DNA of 64,000 bases from Candidatus Bathyarchaeota archaeon (GCA_029881805.1 JAOULW010000002.1:62001-126000); one strand, 5' to 3'. Numbered from the stretch's first letter, positions 18,134 to 27,694 are shown. Notes: generated by a model from the sequence alone, not told the origin. A program made the numbers and translations.

Positions 18134-19720
18134 ATGAAACACACATTGAAAAGCCTTAAGCACAATGGCATTTATGTTCCTCCCTATGATTACAAAGGTT
18201 TTTCTATAAGAATTCAAGGGCTTACCATAAAGTTGGCTCCCAAGACTGAGCAGATGGCTACCGCTTGGGTCAGAAAGACGCAATCAGCATCTCCCCCAGA
18301 CGAAGTTTTCCGCAAGAATTTCATGAAAATTTTCTTAGAAAAGCTGAAACTGGAAAACCCAAATTTTGAAATGCCTAATGGCAAAAATGATGTCCAAATG
18401 TCGGAAATTGACTTTTCCAAAATTTCCAATTATCTAGAACAAGAGAAACTAAAGAAATTGAATATGACCAAAAGTGAGAAAAAAGAACTGGCACAACAAC
18501 GGAAAGCTCGGAGAGAAGCGCTAAAGGAAAAGTTTGGTTACGCAATTGTTGATGGGAGAAAAATAGAGGTAGCCAACTGGACAGCCGAGCCTTCATGCAT
18601 TTTCGCTGGCAGAGGTGAGCATCCGAAAAGAGGACAATGGAAAGAAGGACCAAAAGAAGAAGACATAATCCTTAACCTATCTCCAGACGCCCCTAAGCCT
18701 TCTGGCAATTGGAAAGACATAATTTGGGAACCGAATAAAATGTACTTAGCTAAATGGGAAGACAAGCTCGGTGGGAAAATTAAGTATGTATGGTTCTCGG
18801 ATTCTGCTTTCCTTAAGCAGAGAAGAGAAAAGGAGAAGTATAAAAAAGCGGAAAAACTGAGCAAGCTTATACCAACAATTGAAGAGCACATAACAAAGAA
18901 TCTGGATGCAAAGAAAGAGAAAAGAAGAAAAATCGCAACGGTGTGCTGGCTTATCTTTGGAATAAACATGAGAGTAGGAGATGAAAAAGACCCAGGCGAA
19001 GCTGACACGGTCGGAGCCATAACCTTAAGACCCGAACATATCAAAGTAGACAGCGATATCTTGTATTTTGATTTCTTGGGAAAAGACTCTGTGAGATGGG
19101 TCAAGAGAGTAAATGCACCGCCAATCGTGGTTAGAAACATCAAAGAATTTTCCAAAACATGCAAAGAATACCTTTTCGAAGGGATAGACTCAAAGAAAGT
19201 CTCCAGATTCCTTTCAGAAAAAATGGACGGACTGACAGCTAAAGTCTTCAGAACATGGAGAACGACCCAAGTCGTAGAAGAATATCTAAGAAAATGCAAA
19301 GTGAAGAAAAAAGATCCGGAATATCTTAAGAAGTTTTACGCGAAGATGGCTAATCTGAGGGGGGCGGAAGTCGCCAACCATAAAAGAAAGATTCCCGCAA
19401 ACTTCGACGAAAGACTGGCCAAAAAAGAAGAAAACCTCAGAGAACTTGAAGTCAAACTAGAAGAAAAGAAGAAACAAGGAAAGAAAATAGACTCTTTACT
19501 AGCTAGAATCGAAAAGAAAAGACTAGATACAGAGCTAGTAAAGAATACTAAAGAATACAACTTAGGAACCTCTCTCAAATCCTACATCGATCCGAAAGTA
19601 TACGTGAAATGGGCTAAGTCGATAGATTTCTCTTTAAACAAATTCTATTCAAAAACACTAATAAAGAAGTTCAGCTGGGCTTTAAGAGAGCTAGAAGCGT
19701 CAGATTTCAAAGAGCAATGA
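18134..19720 (+). CDS. topIB: DNA topoisomerase IB, eukaryotic type
   Basis: A 528-residue enzyme that relaxes supercoils through a 3'-phosphotyrosyl intermediate. Visible in order: N-terminal DNA-binding core (GRGEHPKRGQWK, a WKDIIWEPNKMYLAKW block), the catalytic core with INMRVGDEKD, DFLGKDSVRW and a KVFRTWRTT Arg segment, a charged coiled-coil linker at about 400-470, and the active site SYIDP with Tyr484 in GTSLKSYIDPK. The short linker and lack of a long N-terminal tail match archaeal members. In archaea this enzyme is known mainly from Thaumarchaeota and relatives, so it is a useful lineage marker. Confidence 0.95.
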   Translation: MKHTLKSLKHNGIYVPPYDYKGFSIRIQGLTIKLAPKTEQMATAWVRKTQSASPPDEVFRKNFMKIFLEKLKLENPNFEMPNGKNDVQMSEIDFSKISNYLEQEKLKKLNMTKSEKKELAQQRKARREALKEKFGYAIVDGRKIEVANWTAEPSCIFAGRGEHPKRGQWKEGPKEEDIILNLSPDAPKPSGNWKDIIWEPNKMYLAKWEDKLGGKIKYVWFSDSAFLKQRREKEKYKKAEKLSKLIPTIEEHITKNLDAKKEKRRKIATVCWLIFGINMRVGDEKDPGEADTVGAITLRPEHIKVDSDILYFDFLGKDSVRWVKRVNAPPIVVRNIKEFSKTCKEYLFEGIDSKKVSRFLSEKMDGLTAKVFRTWRTTQVVEEYLRKCKVKKKDPEYLKKFYAKMANLRGAEVANHKRKIPANFDERLAKKEENLRELEVKLEEKKKQGKKIDSLLARIEKKRLDTELVKNTKEYNLGTSLKSYIDPKVYVKWAKSIDFSLNKFYSKTLIKKFSWALRELEASDFKEQ

Positions 19721-19725
19721 ACATT

Positions 19726-20832
19726 CTAGCAGGTTCTCATGGCTTTTTCTAATGTTTCAAGAGCCTCTCTCAAGTTCGATTTGTCTGGGTTTATGCCACC
19801 GAGACCCAGTCTTATCATGTCTGTTCTTTCCAGTTTGTAATTGTTTTTGAAGAGAAAGAATGTTCCTGGGACGGGGGCCAATCTGTAGCGCGGTATCGTA
19901 TGTTCATTTATCCACTTGTAAGTGTCTTTTATTGGAAGCTTAATCCAATAGGTTACGCCGACTTTGTTTGGAAAATGTTTTATGTCTTTTTTATTTAGCC
20001 AGTTTTCAGCTTCATTTCTGATGGCTACCCATTTTTGCTTGTGGCTTTCAAGTTTTTCTCTACCATTAGATAATAGTTGTACTGCGATAAGTTGTACAAC
20101 GTTTGGGCTGTTACCCACAGTATTTATCACGTCTTTGTAGAGTTCGTCTACAATGTCCTTTTCGGCCAGTGCTGTGCCAAGTTTTAATCCGCCGAGACCG
20201 TATGCCTTTGTGAAACTCGTTGTGACTATGCCGTATTTTTGGTCTACGGAAAAAATTGTAGGCACTGCATCCCGACTAAATTCTGCGTATATTTCGTCGC
20301 ATAAGACGTAGAAGCCGTATTCACGCGCTATAGTCATTATTTCTCTTAACTCGCTTTTATCAGATAGGGCTCCGCTTGGTGCATGAGGATTTGTCAATAC
20401 AAGTAACTCGGTTTTTTCTGAAACAATTCTTCGAAGCGCATCCGCATTGAGTCTGTAAGCTTCCTTGGCTTTTCTTTCAAGTCTTTTCACGGATGGAAAA
20501 TGCTCTTGCACTTGCCGCAATAGCGGTTCATAGGTTGGATACTCCACTATTGCTTCTTTCTTCTCCTTGTTCCTTTCTGCCAGACATCTAATAACACGTA
20601 CATTTTGTCCAGAGGCGCCTTCACTTGAGATGAAAACATTTTCAGGTTGAACATGATATCTACGAGCCAGCAGTTTAGCTGCATCAGGATTGCCATGCGC
20701 ATAGTTTATACTTAAGTCTACGTCACCTATCCTTAAATCATATTTGAAGTAGGCTATGCCACTGGAGCGGAGATCGTATTTTAATTTTGACACGTTGATA
20801 TACCAATCTAGATACGCCGAATTGTGCTTCAT
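19726..20832 (-). CDS. PLP-dependent aminotransferase, class I/II
   Basis: A 368-residue fold-type I aminotransferase. Visible are INYAHGNPDAAKLLARRY near the start, VLTNPHAPSG near 146-155, CDEIYAEF, and TSFTKAYGLGGLKLG with the PLP-binding Lys. It resembles the archaeal aspartate/histidinol-phosphate aminotransferase group; the amino-acid substrate is not certain. It is convergent with topoisomerase IB (5 bp between stops). Confidence 0.88.
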   Translation of the reverse strand: MKHNSAYLDWYINVSKLKYDLRSSGIAYFKYDLRIGDVDLSINYAHGNPDAAKLLARRYHVQPENVFISSEGASGQNVRVIRCLAERNKEKKEAIVEYPTYEPLLRQVQEHFPSVKRLERKAKEAYRLNADALRRIVSEKTELLVLTNPHAPSGALSDKSELREIMTIAREYGFYVLCDEIYAEFSRDAVPTIFSVDQKYGIVTTSFTKAYGLGGLKLGTALAEKDIVDELYKDVINTVGNSPNVVQLIAVQLLSNGREKLESHKQKWVAIRNEAENWLNKKDIKHFPNKVGVTYWIKLPIKDTYKWINEHTIPRYRLAPVPGTFFLFKNNYKLERTDMIRLGLGGINPDKSNLREALETLEKAMRTC

Positions 20833-20947
20833 TCTTACAGCAACCTAAACATCTTAAGAACTTGTTTCTGATTGACTTTTTCTTTTTTCAGCTCTCTTAC
20901 TTAAATACGCTTTTATTTAATTATGAGAACCTTTGAATGGGAGCTTT

Positions 20948-21223
20948 ATGAAGATTCTTGAAGTGAAAGAGGGTCTAATCTTAGAGGTGTATGTTAAACC
21001 AAGTTCTAAGGAATTCAGACTCACAGTTGAGGGAAATGAAATCGTAGTTTTTTGCAGAGAAGAGCCGACCAAGGGAAGGGTTAACAAAGAACTGGTAAAA
21101 GAGCTATCAAAGCTTTTCCATAACAAAATAGAGCTCGTTTCTGGCTTTAGTTCTAAACAAAAGAGGCTTCTTATACGTGGCGTTGAAAAATCCGAATTAG
21201 AACGCGTGTTACTTGATAAGTGA
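20948..21223 (+). CDS. DUF167 (UPF0235) protein
   Basis: A 91-residue protein with the DUF167 pattern: LEVYVKPSSKEFRL, then EIVVFCREEPTKGRVNKELVKELSKLF, and a final KRLLIRGV strand. It is a small alpha/beta protein of unknown biochemical role, widespread in archaea and bacteria. ATG 20948 is preferred, with GGGAG just upstream; a TTG at 20933 is possible. It is convergent with the aRF1 gene 9 bp away. Confidence 0.88.
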   Translation: MKILEVKEGLILEVYVKPSSKEFRLTVEGNEIVVFCREEPTKGRVNKELVKELSKLFHNKIELVSGFSSKQKRLLIRGVEKSELERVLLDK

Positions 21224-21232
21224 TGTTTCTCA

Positions 21233-22495
21233 TTATGTTTGAAGTCTGAAGCGTAATATTGCGGCTATTCCGCCGAAAGAGTTTTTCAGCATTTGTCCTT
21301 CTTCTGTTTCGCCAGATATTATTTCCACTTCTGTATTCGCGTATTCTGCAAGTTGGGCAAAATTCTCTATAAGGTCTTGCGTTTCGGCAATTCCTAAGGC
21401 TGGCGCCTTGCATTTTGGGCAAGGCTTTCCAGAGAGACCCTGTTCAAAACTTGTTAGCATTTGGTTTTTCATGGTGTGTTGTTCTTCGTAGCCACAAGCG
21501 CTACATTTTACTTTGACTCGTACGATGTCTAGTCCGTCAGAAAGTAGCAGGGTTCTGACCGAGCCAGCCTCAAGAGTCTTTCTGACTTCCTCTTCTCCGT
21601 AAGTGACCATTCCTGTGTCGTGTCCGATTTCGTAGAGAAACTGCTGCATTAATTGCTTTTCTTCTATGTACCGTATTTTCCGCATTATTTCCGGAGCCTT
21701 GTCCATGACTTCTTTCACGCCCTGCTCATCAACGTAACCCGTGTCAATCATGTCTATGATTTTCTCTTTTAGCATATAATTAAGATACTCGCCCTTTTCA
21801 AAGTCATATTTTGTCGGTCCAGGGCCTGCAATTATCAAGCCTTTGAAGTTCTCAATTGGCAAAAATATATCACTAGCATGTTCGCCCAGTCGCCTAAAAT
21901 ATTCTTGAAGTCGCATTTCCCTGAGCCTTTCGTATCTTCTGGCTGATTGTCCGCCGGCACGAGTTTTTCCAGGCACTCCTGAGGTTACTTTCCTAACTAT
22001 TTCAAGTCTTCTGCCTTGAATTGTCGCAAGCGTGGATGCCGAGGAGTCTATGAGGAGTATGCCATAAGTTTCCTTTTCTCTCAAAAGTTCTTGCAAGTGC
22101 TCCGTGTGAAATCTTGCGTCACATCTGTAGAGGTATATGTTTATTGGTTCAGGCGGTATGATAACGTAGGTTTCGATTTTTTCGCTTCCCGCCCCGTTTT
22201 GTGGCACTGCTCCACAGAATATCACCAATCCTTTTTCAGGGACTTCTTTGAAAAGTTTTAAGCGTTGTTGAACCTTTACTATTGCGTCTTGAACGTTCTT
22301 GCGGGTGGTTGTGGATTTTATGTTTGAGGCTGTACCGTACTCGTCTCTAAGCATGTTTATGACGTCGCTTATCTGCTTTCCAGGGGGAGCATACAGCGAA
22401 ATTAGCTCAGTTCCGCGTCCTTCTTTGCTGGCTAGAATACTGAGTGTTTTCCTAAGTCTGAATAGTTCTAATGAAGTTTTTTTCCTGTCGCTCAA
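21233..22495 (-). CDS. prf1: Peptide chain release factor aRF1
   Basis: A 420-residue archaeal release factor that reads all stop codons and hydrolyses peptidyl-tRNA. The NIKS motif sits at 58-61 in domain 1, the GGQ motif at 181-183 within RAGGQSARRY in domain 2, and domain 3 carries a CSACGYEE...CPKCKAP minidomain typical of archaeal eRF1-like factors. Length and motif spacing match the family. It is followed 72 bp upstream by the ftr gene on the same strand. Confidence 0.97.
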   Translation of the reverse strand: MSDRKKTSLELFRLRKTLSILASKEGRGTELISLYAPPGKQISDVINMLRDEYGTASNIKSTTTRKNVQDAIVKVQQRLKLFKEVPEKGLVIFCGAVPQNGAGSEKIETYVIIPPEPINIYLYRCDARFHTEHLQELLREKETYGILLIDSSASTLATIQGRRLEIVRKVTSGVPGKTRAGGQSARRYERLREMRLQEYFRRLGEHASDIFLPIENFKGLIIAGPGPTKYDFEKGEYLNYMLKEKIIDMIDTGYVDEQGVKEVMDKAPEIMRKIRYIEEKQLMQQFLYEIGHDTGMVTYGEEEVRKTLEAGSVRTLLLSDGLDIVRVKVKCSACGYEEQHTMKNQMLTSFEQGLSGKPCPKCKAPALGIAETQDLIENFAQLAEYANTEVEIISGETEEGQMLKNSFGGIAAILRFRLQT

Positions 22496-22567
22496 TTATC
22501 TCTCACTATGAATCGTTTAGCGGTAAAGCTACATTGTAAGGCGTCAAATAAGAGTTTGGGAAAAATG

Positions 22568-23500
22568 TTAAGTTATTTCTAAAGCTTCTTTCAAAAAAGT
22601 CTTGTATGGACCTAGTTTTCCGCCGTAGTTGCCAGCGGAAATCCTGACAACACCTGACACGCTTGTGGCTGCTCTTAGCCCCTCTTTCATAGCTTTTTTC
22701 ACGGCTTCGACGGTCAAGCCGTTTATGACAATTTCGTAAACGCAGTTGACGTTTGCCGGTAGTTGCGAATCTGGCGTAACCGTTTTCAATCCTGGGCAAA
22801 AAGGATGATTTGTTGATGCTCTAAGTTTATATTTTAGGGAGCCGGCCTTTGAGCCAGAGCGGCAAATTCCTCCTGGGAAGGGTAAAATGACCTCGCTCGC
22901 CCTAGTTTTGATGGCGCTGGTTGCTTCTTCAGCTGCTTTAAGCCCGGAAGTTTTGTCTTTGGCTAGGATCAGGAAATTTCCGCCAGCTATTGCTTCTGCT
23001 GCGCCAAAAGCGTCTTCTACAATGAAGTCGCCTTCCATCACGGGGATTTTCCAAACCTTTCTGTTACCGACTATTCCCTTTCTTTGGAATCCATCACCAA
23101 ACAGTCGTATGCTCCTGCCAACCTTTAGTCTTCTTTTGGCGTTATACATGGCATCGAAGGCTGAAGCCGTTGGACATGTCATTATGCATTGCCCTATGCG
23201 CAGTATCAACTGATTTTTCAATTCAAATCTGTTACGATTATATATCTGGATCAGAACGCCTACACGGTTGTCTGGAGTTTTGTCTGCTGGCACGATACCT
23301 TCTATGCCGGCTTCTGCAGGCGACATTATTACGCTTGTTGCATAACCAGTTGCGACGGCTGCTGCAGTTAAAGCCCATTTCTCATTGTCAGCTGTAATCA
23401 ACACACGGCCAGCCCATAGACGGAACATTTCGGCGAAAGTGTCCATAATCTCGCAAGTGTTTCCGTTGTCAGCCTTATACGTGAATGTTTTTTCGCTCAT
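22568..23500 (-). CDS. ftr: Formylmethanofuran--tetrahydromethanopterin formyltransferase
   Basis: Transfers a formyl group between formylmethanofuran and tetrahydromethanopterin, the second step of the methyl branch of the archaeal Wood-Ljungdahl pathway. The 310 residues are close to the family length of about 297. Visible are TFAEMFRLWAGRVLITA near residue 20-36, GIQ-type repeats around IRLFGDGFQRKG, the FIVEDAFG segment, and GGICRSGSKAGSLKYK near 205-220, as in Methanopyrus Ftr. It is divergent from mtd, with 238 bp between the start codons that could hold a shared control region. Confidence 0.96.
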   Translation of the reverse strand: MSEKTFTYKADNGNTCEIMDTFAEMFRLWAGRVLITADNEKWALTAAAVATGYATSVIMSPAEAGIEGIVPADKTPDNRVGVLIQIYNRNRFELKNQLILRIGQCIMTCPTASAFDAMYNAKRRLKVGRSIRLFGDGFQRKGIVGNRKVWKIPVMEGDFIVEDAFGAAEAIAGGNFLILAKDKTSGLKAAEEATSAIKTRASEVILPFPGGICRSGSKAGSLKYKLRASTNHPFCPGLKTVTPDSQLPANVNCVYEIVINGLTVEAVKKAMKEGLRAATSVSGVVRISAGNYGGKLGPYKTFLKEALEIT

Positions 23501-23738
23501 TTAGTCATCTTCCCTTGTCTAGACTTTATTATACAAACTGCAAAATAGCTTTAAATTCTTTGGCATTCACCGGTGTTCTATTAGCATAAATTACCCCTTA
23601 GACTTCGTTTCAACTCCAAAAAGGAGAAAGGAGGGTGCTTTCTCTTAATGTCGCTTCACTTGTGTTGAATCTACTTTGTGAAATCCTTATAAACATCATT
23701 TTCTAAATACGGCTTCTAGTTTCTATTTGGTGGTTTCC

Positions 23739-24614
23739 TTGGAAAAGATCAAGATTGGCATTGTTAAATGTGGGAACATAGGTACCGCCCCTCTCCTTGA
23801 ACTTCTTTTGGATGAATTGGCCGATAGGGAAGACATCAGTGTACGCTGTGTAACAACAGGATCGAAAATGGTTGCCGAAGATGTTGAAGATGCTTTAGCA
23901 AAGATTTTTGATTATAATCCTTACTTTTTGATATTTATCTCTCCAAATCCTGCTGTTCAAGGGCCTACAAGAGCCAGAGAGATACTTCTAGAGAAAAGAA
24001 TTCCCAGTATTTTCATATCAGATGCTCCTGGAAAACGTCTTAAGGAAGAATTTGAGAAGCACGGTTTTGGTTACGTCATAATCATGGGCGACCCGCTTAT
24101 TGGAGCCCGAAAGGAATTTTTAGACCCCACTGAAATGGCTATTTTCAATTCCAATATCATCAAGGTGCTGGCAATCACAGGCGTTTATCGCATGGTGTAT
24201 CAAGAGATTGATAGGCTTATACACGGCTACAAAGGGGGGCTGAGCCCGGAACTGCCAAAGCTAGTGATAGATACTGAGAACATCAGGGATCAATCAGACT
24301 TCAGAAACCCATATGCTAAGGTGAAAGCTATGGCAGCCTACGAACTGACCAAGAGAATCGCCGAAGTTAATGCACGAGCTTGTTTTGTGGAGAAAGAAAA
24401 GGAAAAATATATCCCTCTCGTTGCGTGTGCCCACGAAATCGCTCAAGCAGCTGCAGATTTGGCCGAGGAAGCAAGAGAAATCGAAAAGTATGCCGATACT
24501 TTAGTCAGAAGGCCACATGCAAAGGATGGTAGACCAAAAATCAAAGACAAGTTGATGCTTCCTCCAGCTTTTGATGAGGAAAGCTATCAAGAATGGCTTA
24601 AAACCGCTAAGTAA
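23739..24614 (+). CDS. mtd: F420-dependent methylenetetrahydromethanopterin dehydrogenase
   Basis: Reversibly reduces methenyl- to methylene-H4MPT with reduced F420. The protein of about 291 residues begins EKIKIGIVKCGNIGTAPLLEL, matching Mtd, and contains FISPNPAVQGPTRARE and FIVIMGDP-like (YVIIMGDPLIGARKEFLDP) segments. TTG 23739 is chosen because GGTGG at 23729-23733 is well spaced; TTG 23727 and GTG 23730 are alternatives. A C-terminal RPHAKDGRP segment matches the family end. It is followed 163 bp later by an NAD(P)-type MtdB-like gene, giving two enzymes for the same step. Confidence 0.95.
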   Translation: MEKIKIGIVKCGNIGTAPLLELLLDELADREDISVRCVTTGSKMVAEDVEDALAKIFDYNPYFLIFISPNPAVQGPTRAREILLEKRIPSIFISDAPGKRLKEEFEKHGFGYVIIMGDPLIGARKEFLDPTEMAIFNSNIIKVLAITGVYRMVYQEIDRLIHGYKGGLSPELPKLVIDTENIRDQSDFRNPYAKVKAMAAYELTKRIAEVNARACFVEKEKEKYIPLVACAHEIAQAAADLAEEAREIEKYADTLVRRPHAKDGRPKIKDKLMLPPAFDEESYQEWLKTAK

Positions 24615-24624
24615 ATCAAAGAAA

Positions 24625-24777
24625 TTGGAAGAAGATTAGTCTATTTCTTGGGAACGGCGATTGCCAACAAAAATGGCATGGTGAATCAAGTGTATATACT
24701 CCACTAATGCGTATATATGATATTTCGAATAGGTATATATGTTTTGCAGAAGTTCGTGTATCTGAGGGTGGTAAAAA
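24625..24777. promoter_or_regulatory. TATATA-rich upstream region of mtdB-like gene
   Basis: Three related words, GTGTATATAC (about 24689), GCGTATATATG (about 24709) and GGTATATATG (about 24731), are spaced about 20 bases apart before the TTG start at 24778. They could be TATA boxes or repeated operator half-sites. A similar ATATATAC...TATATATCGTATAC cluster lies upstream of the AbrB-PhoU gene (about 27570-27592). Confidence 0.35.
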
Positions 24778-26514
24778 TTGAAATCGTTGGAAATTGCTCC
24801 GTTAGAAGGAAAAATTTTGAAGGTTATAATTGTTGAGAAAGAATACAATGAACCTTTCTGGGTTATAGAACCCCAAAACAATGGTTCACCTAAAAACATG
24901 CTATCCTCACTGTTTAGGCCATCAATTGCCTTCTGCAACTTTCTTGAGAAGCTTATAGATGAAACTAATCCTGACTTCGCAACGGAAGAGCAAGGAAACC
25001 GTTCTGTAGCCAAGTTCAAAGAGAACAATGCTCTCGTCCAAATCTTCCAAAAGAAGGGCATTTCTCTCTTCCTAGTTGATGTTGACGAAAACGCCAGAGG
25101 CTATTTGTTCTCCTCCTTAGAAGAGAAGAAGCAACTGAGAGACAGCGTAGTTCAGGCGCTAGAGGAATTATCGTCCAAGAAAAGTGACGCAAGGAGCATG
25201 GAAGAAGAGTACTTGGTAGCTTACGGTCAATGCTTGCAACAAGAGCTTGAAGAAGCGGAACGTGAGATAAAGTTCTCAGTCCGAGAAAGCTGGATCGCTA
25301 TGGAGATTTTGGAAAATGCCAGAAAACTCGAAAAAGAAGAGGTAACATGCCTCCATATATCCAGTCCAGAACACATAAGTGGCGTCAAAAAACTGCTAGA
25401 AGCAATAGATGTTGAAGTGGAGACGATTCAGCCTACAAAAAAGTTGCTTTTTACCAACAAGAAGGCGCCTCCAGAAGGGCTTGTGGATCTTCTGAGGTCC
25501 ATGCAGATTCAAGTTAAACCAGCAATAAAAAGGACAGCGGAAGAAGCGCCAAGTATACTTTTTTTCTTGGACACGGGCAGAAGAGCAAGTCCTTTTGACA
25601 TTTGCATGGCGTATGACGCTGGATTTAGCGTTGTTATACCATACGAAAACGTGACCGTTGACGACAGTAAGAGAATAGTTCAGGACGCCATATTTTCCAG
25701 AGATGCAAAAGGGATCAAGCGTACTTGTTTTTTCATTGGTGGGAAAGACATGGAGAAAGCTGAAGAGGTCTTAAAGATCGCACGCGATTCGATGTTTCCA
25801 CCGTTTGAGACTGCCGCAATAATCGATCCCGGCGGAGCATATACTACTGCTGCTGCTATGATCGCAAAGGTCGAGGACGCTTTGGCGCGTTCTAAGTTGG
25901 GAAACATGAGAGACAAACGGTGTGCAATTTTCGGAACAGGTGCTATCGGAAGGGTTGTAGCTATTCTCTCGGCACGACTTGGGTGCGATGTCGTGATTGT
26001 GAGCCCGAATCCAGAGCGGTCGAACGGGGAAGAATATATCGCGAACCTGACGAATTCGCTTCGTAATAAATATGGAGTGAGTGTAGAAGGAGTCTTTGCT
26101 CCAACACTAAAAAAGAGGATTGAAGTTGTAGAGAAGGCTGATGTAATCTTCTGCGCCTCTGTGGCTGGCGTTAGGATAATTAGTAAAGAGATGTTGAGCG
26201 AGACAAAACTTGCTAAGGTCATGGCTGACGTAAATGCTGTTCCGCCACTGGGAGTGGAAGGAATGAAGCTTGAGGATGACATGAGAGAAATAGTTCCCGG
26301 AATCTTCGGCATAGGCGCTTTGACAATCGGTAGGTTGAAATACAAACTCGAAAGAGAAATTCTTAAAGAAGCACGAAGAAATGGCAAAGGCGTGGTATAC
26401 AACTACAATCATGCGTTTAAATTAGCGAGAAAAATCTTGAAAGGAGAAATATCAGCCGTTAAACTTGCGGTAACCGTAAACTATCCCTCCAAGGAACGGA
26501 AGAATCCTAGTTGA
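24778..26514 (+). CDS. MtdB-like NAD(P)-dependent methylene-H4MPT dehydrogenase with extra N-terminal domain
   Basis: A 578-residue protein in two parts. Residues about 257-578 match bacterial MtdB: RRASPFDICMAYDAGF, VVIPYENVTVDD, VQDAIFSR, SMFPPFETAAIIDPGGAYTTA, and a Rossmann motif GTGAIGRVVA at 386-395. Known MtdB is about 300 residues and uses NAD(P). The N-terminal 250 residues are unrecognised: a beta-rich start, a long charged helix at about 110-175 and a CLHISSPEHISGVKKLLEAI segment at 191-210. The start is TTG 24778, with GGGTGGT 6-7 bases upstream. It sits beside mtd and ftr, so a role in C1 oxidation or reduction is very likely. Confidence 0.82.
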   Translation: MKSLEIAPLEGKILKVIIVEKEYNEPFWVIEPQNNGSPKNMLSSLFRPSIAFCNFLEKLIDETNPDFATEEQGNRSVAKFKENNALVQIFQKKGISLFLVDVDENARGYLFSSLEEKKQLRDSVVQALEELSSKKSDARSMEEEYLVAYGQCLQQELEEAEREIKFSVRESWIAMEILENARKLEKEEVTCLHISSPEHISGVKKLLEAIDVEVETIQPTKKLLFTNKKAPPEGLVDLLRSMQIQVKPAIKRTAEEAPSILFFLDTGRRASPFDICMAYDAGFSVVIPYENVTVDDSKRIVQDAIFSRDAKGIKRTCFFIGGKDMEKAEEVLKIARDSMFPPFETAAIIDPGGAYTTAAAMIAKVEDALARSKLGNMRDKRCAIFGTGAIGRVVAILSARLGCDVVIVSPNPERSNGEEYIANLTNSLRNKYGVSVEGVFAPTLKKRIEVVEKADVIFCASVAGVRIISKEMLSETKLAKVMADVNAVPPLGVEGMKLEDDMREIVPGIFGIGALTIGRLKYKLEREILKEARRNGKGVVYNYNHAFKLARKILKGEISAVKLAVTVNYPSKERKNPS

Positions 26515-26515
26515 A

Positions 26516-27529
26516 TCAAGATGGCTTATAGGAGCGATTAATAGTAATCTCTGCGATGTCAGCTGCATATTCTGCTATCCGTTGTATACTATCCCGTATG
26601 GAACAGCAAGCACATATGACTTCCGTGCTTTTCTCTTTTGAGAAAGCTAAAGATGCTATCTCCTGATCCAATTTCTCTATTCGGATTTGATCTTCAATGG
26701 TTTCATCGGAACGCTTAACATCGCTCGTGAGTAGGGCGCTTACGGCCTTGTCATACGAAGCGAGAGCATCACAACCAGTAGCGTACATTTTTTCCAAAAG
26801 AATCTTGGAAACTTTCTTAAGCCTTCCTTCAAGCATTATGATGTGCTTTGCTGTATTGGCTGCTTGGTCTGCAACCTGTTCTATACGGTGGACGAGAGTT
26901 TGATAATCGAGGCAGTCGATGGGTTCAAGGTCAAGCTGATTGGCTAAAGCTGGATCGACAACTGCCCTGCGGACTAGCCGCAAAAGGAAGAATGAAAAAT
27001 GGTCCACCTCATCGTCGAGAGTGTAAACAGCTTTTGCAAGAGCTGAATCCTGATTTTTAAGGGCTGCAAAGGCGTCACGGCACATGGAGCTGGAAATCTT
27101 GTACATCCTGCTGATTCCTGCTTGTATGGAGGCTTTGGATTCGTCTATAAGAGTTGCAATTTGAATTTCTTTTGTGTCGGCTTCCATAATGCGCATGTAA
27201 AGCATTCGAACAATGTTGCGGATGGCTTTTTGTTGAGGAACTGTGAAAAATTTCTTTGAGACCAATTTTATGTTTGAGTAGCCGTTTAGATAACAAGCGA
27301 TTATGCTGCGAACCACGAAGATGTTTCTTTCTTCTGGTCCTACGTGAAGAGTTATTTTGCTTGTTTCTCTTTCCTTCCTTGCACCTGGGAAAACGGCCAA
27401 GGAACGGTCACGGTTTATAGCCATTGAAACAGCATCTCCTTGTTTTAGCTCATTTAGTTGTGTCCAATGCTTTGGAAGAGAAATAACAAGAGATGAACGC
27501 CCCAACGACATAATCTTTCGCTGTTCCAT
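26516..27529 (-). CDS. AbrB-PhoU family regulator
   Basis: A 337-residue protein with an N-terminal SpoVT/AbrB-type DNA-binding domain (RKIMSLGRSSLVISLPKHW, then LKQGDAVSM) and two C-terminal PhoU helical repeats containing paired acidic/hydrophobic segments (LDDEVDHFSFFLLRLV; RDSIQRIAEYAADIAE). Such fusions are archaeal phosphate-uptake or phosphate-signalling regulators. ATG 27529 has GGGTGA 7 bases upstream; ATGs at 27544 and 27547 are alternatives. No Pst transporter genes are nearby. It is convergent with the MtdB-like gene, the stops lying next to each other. Confidence 0.85.
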   Translation of the reverse strand: MEQRKIMSLGRSSLVISLPKHWTQLNELKQGDAVSMAINRDRSLAVFPGARKERETSKITLHVGPEERNIFVVRSIIACYLNGYSNIKLVSKKFFTVPQQKAIRNIVRMLYMRIMEADTKEIQIATLIDESKASIQAGISRMYKISSSMCRDAFAALKNQDSALAKAVYTLDDEVDHFSFFLLRLVRRAVVDPALANQLDLEPIDCLDYQTLVHRIEQVADQAANTAKHIIMLEGRLKKVSKILLEKMYATGCDALASYDKAVSALLTSDVKRSDETIEDQIRIEKLDQEIASLAFSKEKSTEVICACCSIRDSIQRIAEYAADIAEITINRSYKPS

Positions 27530-27694
27530 ACAATCTTCACCCATCATTGTATTAACACAGAAGATAGAAATATATACTTTTATATATCGTATACCCCATC
27601 AAAATGTGCGGCGCATGGAGGATTAAGTTTCATTTGCTCAAGGTTTCGAATGATTTAAATATTGACTGAGTATTTATGGGTCTATCAATGATTA

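Noticed and set aside
18538-19299. Long minus-strand open frame (253 codons) inside topoisomerase IB
   Set aside because: It is fully antisense to a well-supported gene, Ser/Phe rich and without any recognisable motif.
25680-26402. Minus-strand open frame (240 codons) inside the MtdB-like gene
   Set aside because: Antisense to conserved MtdB motifs, low-complexity Ser/Ala/Thr composition, no SD.
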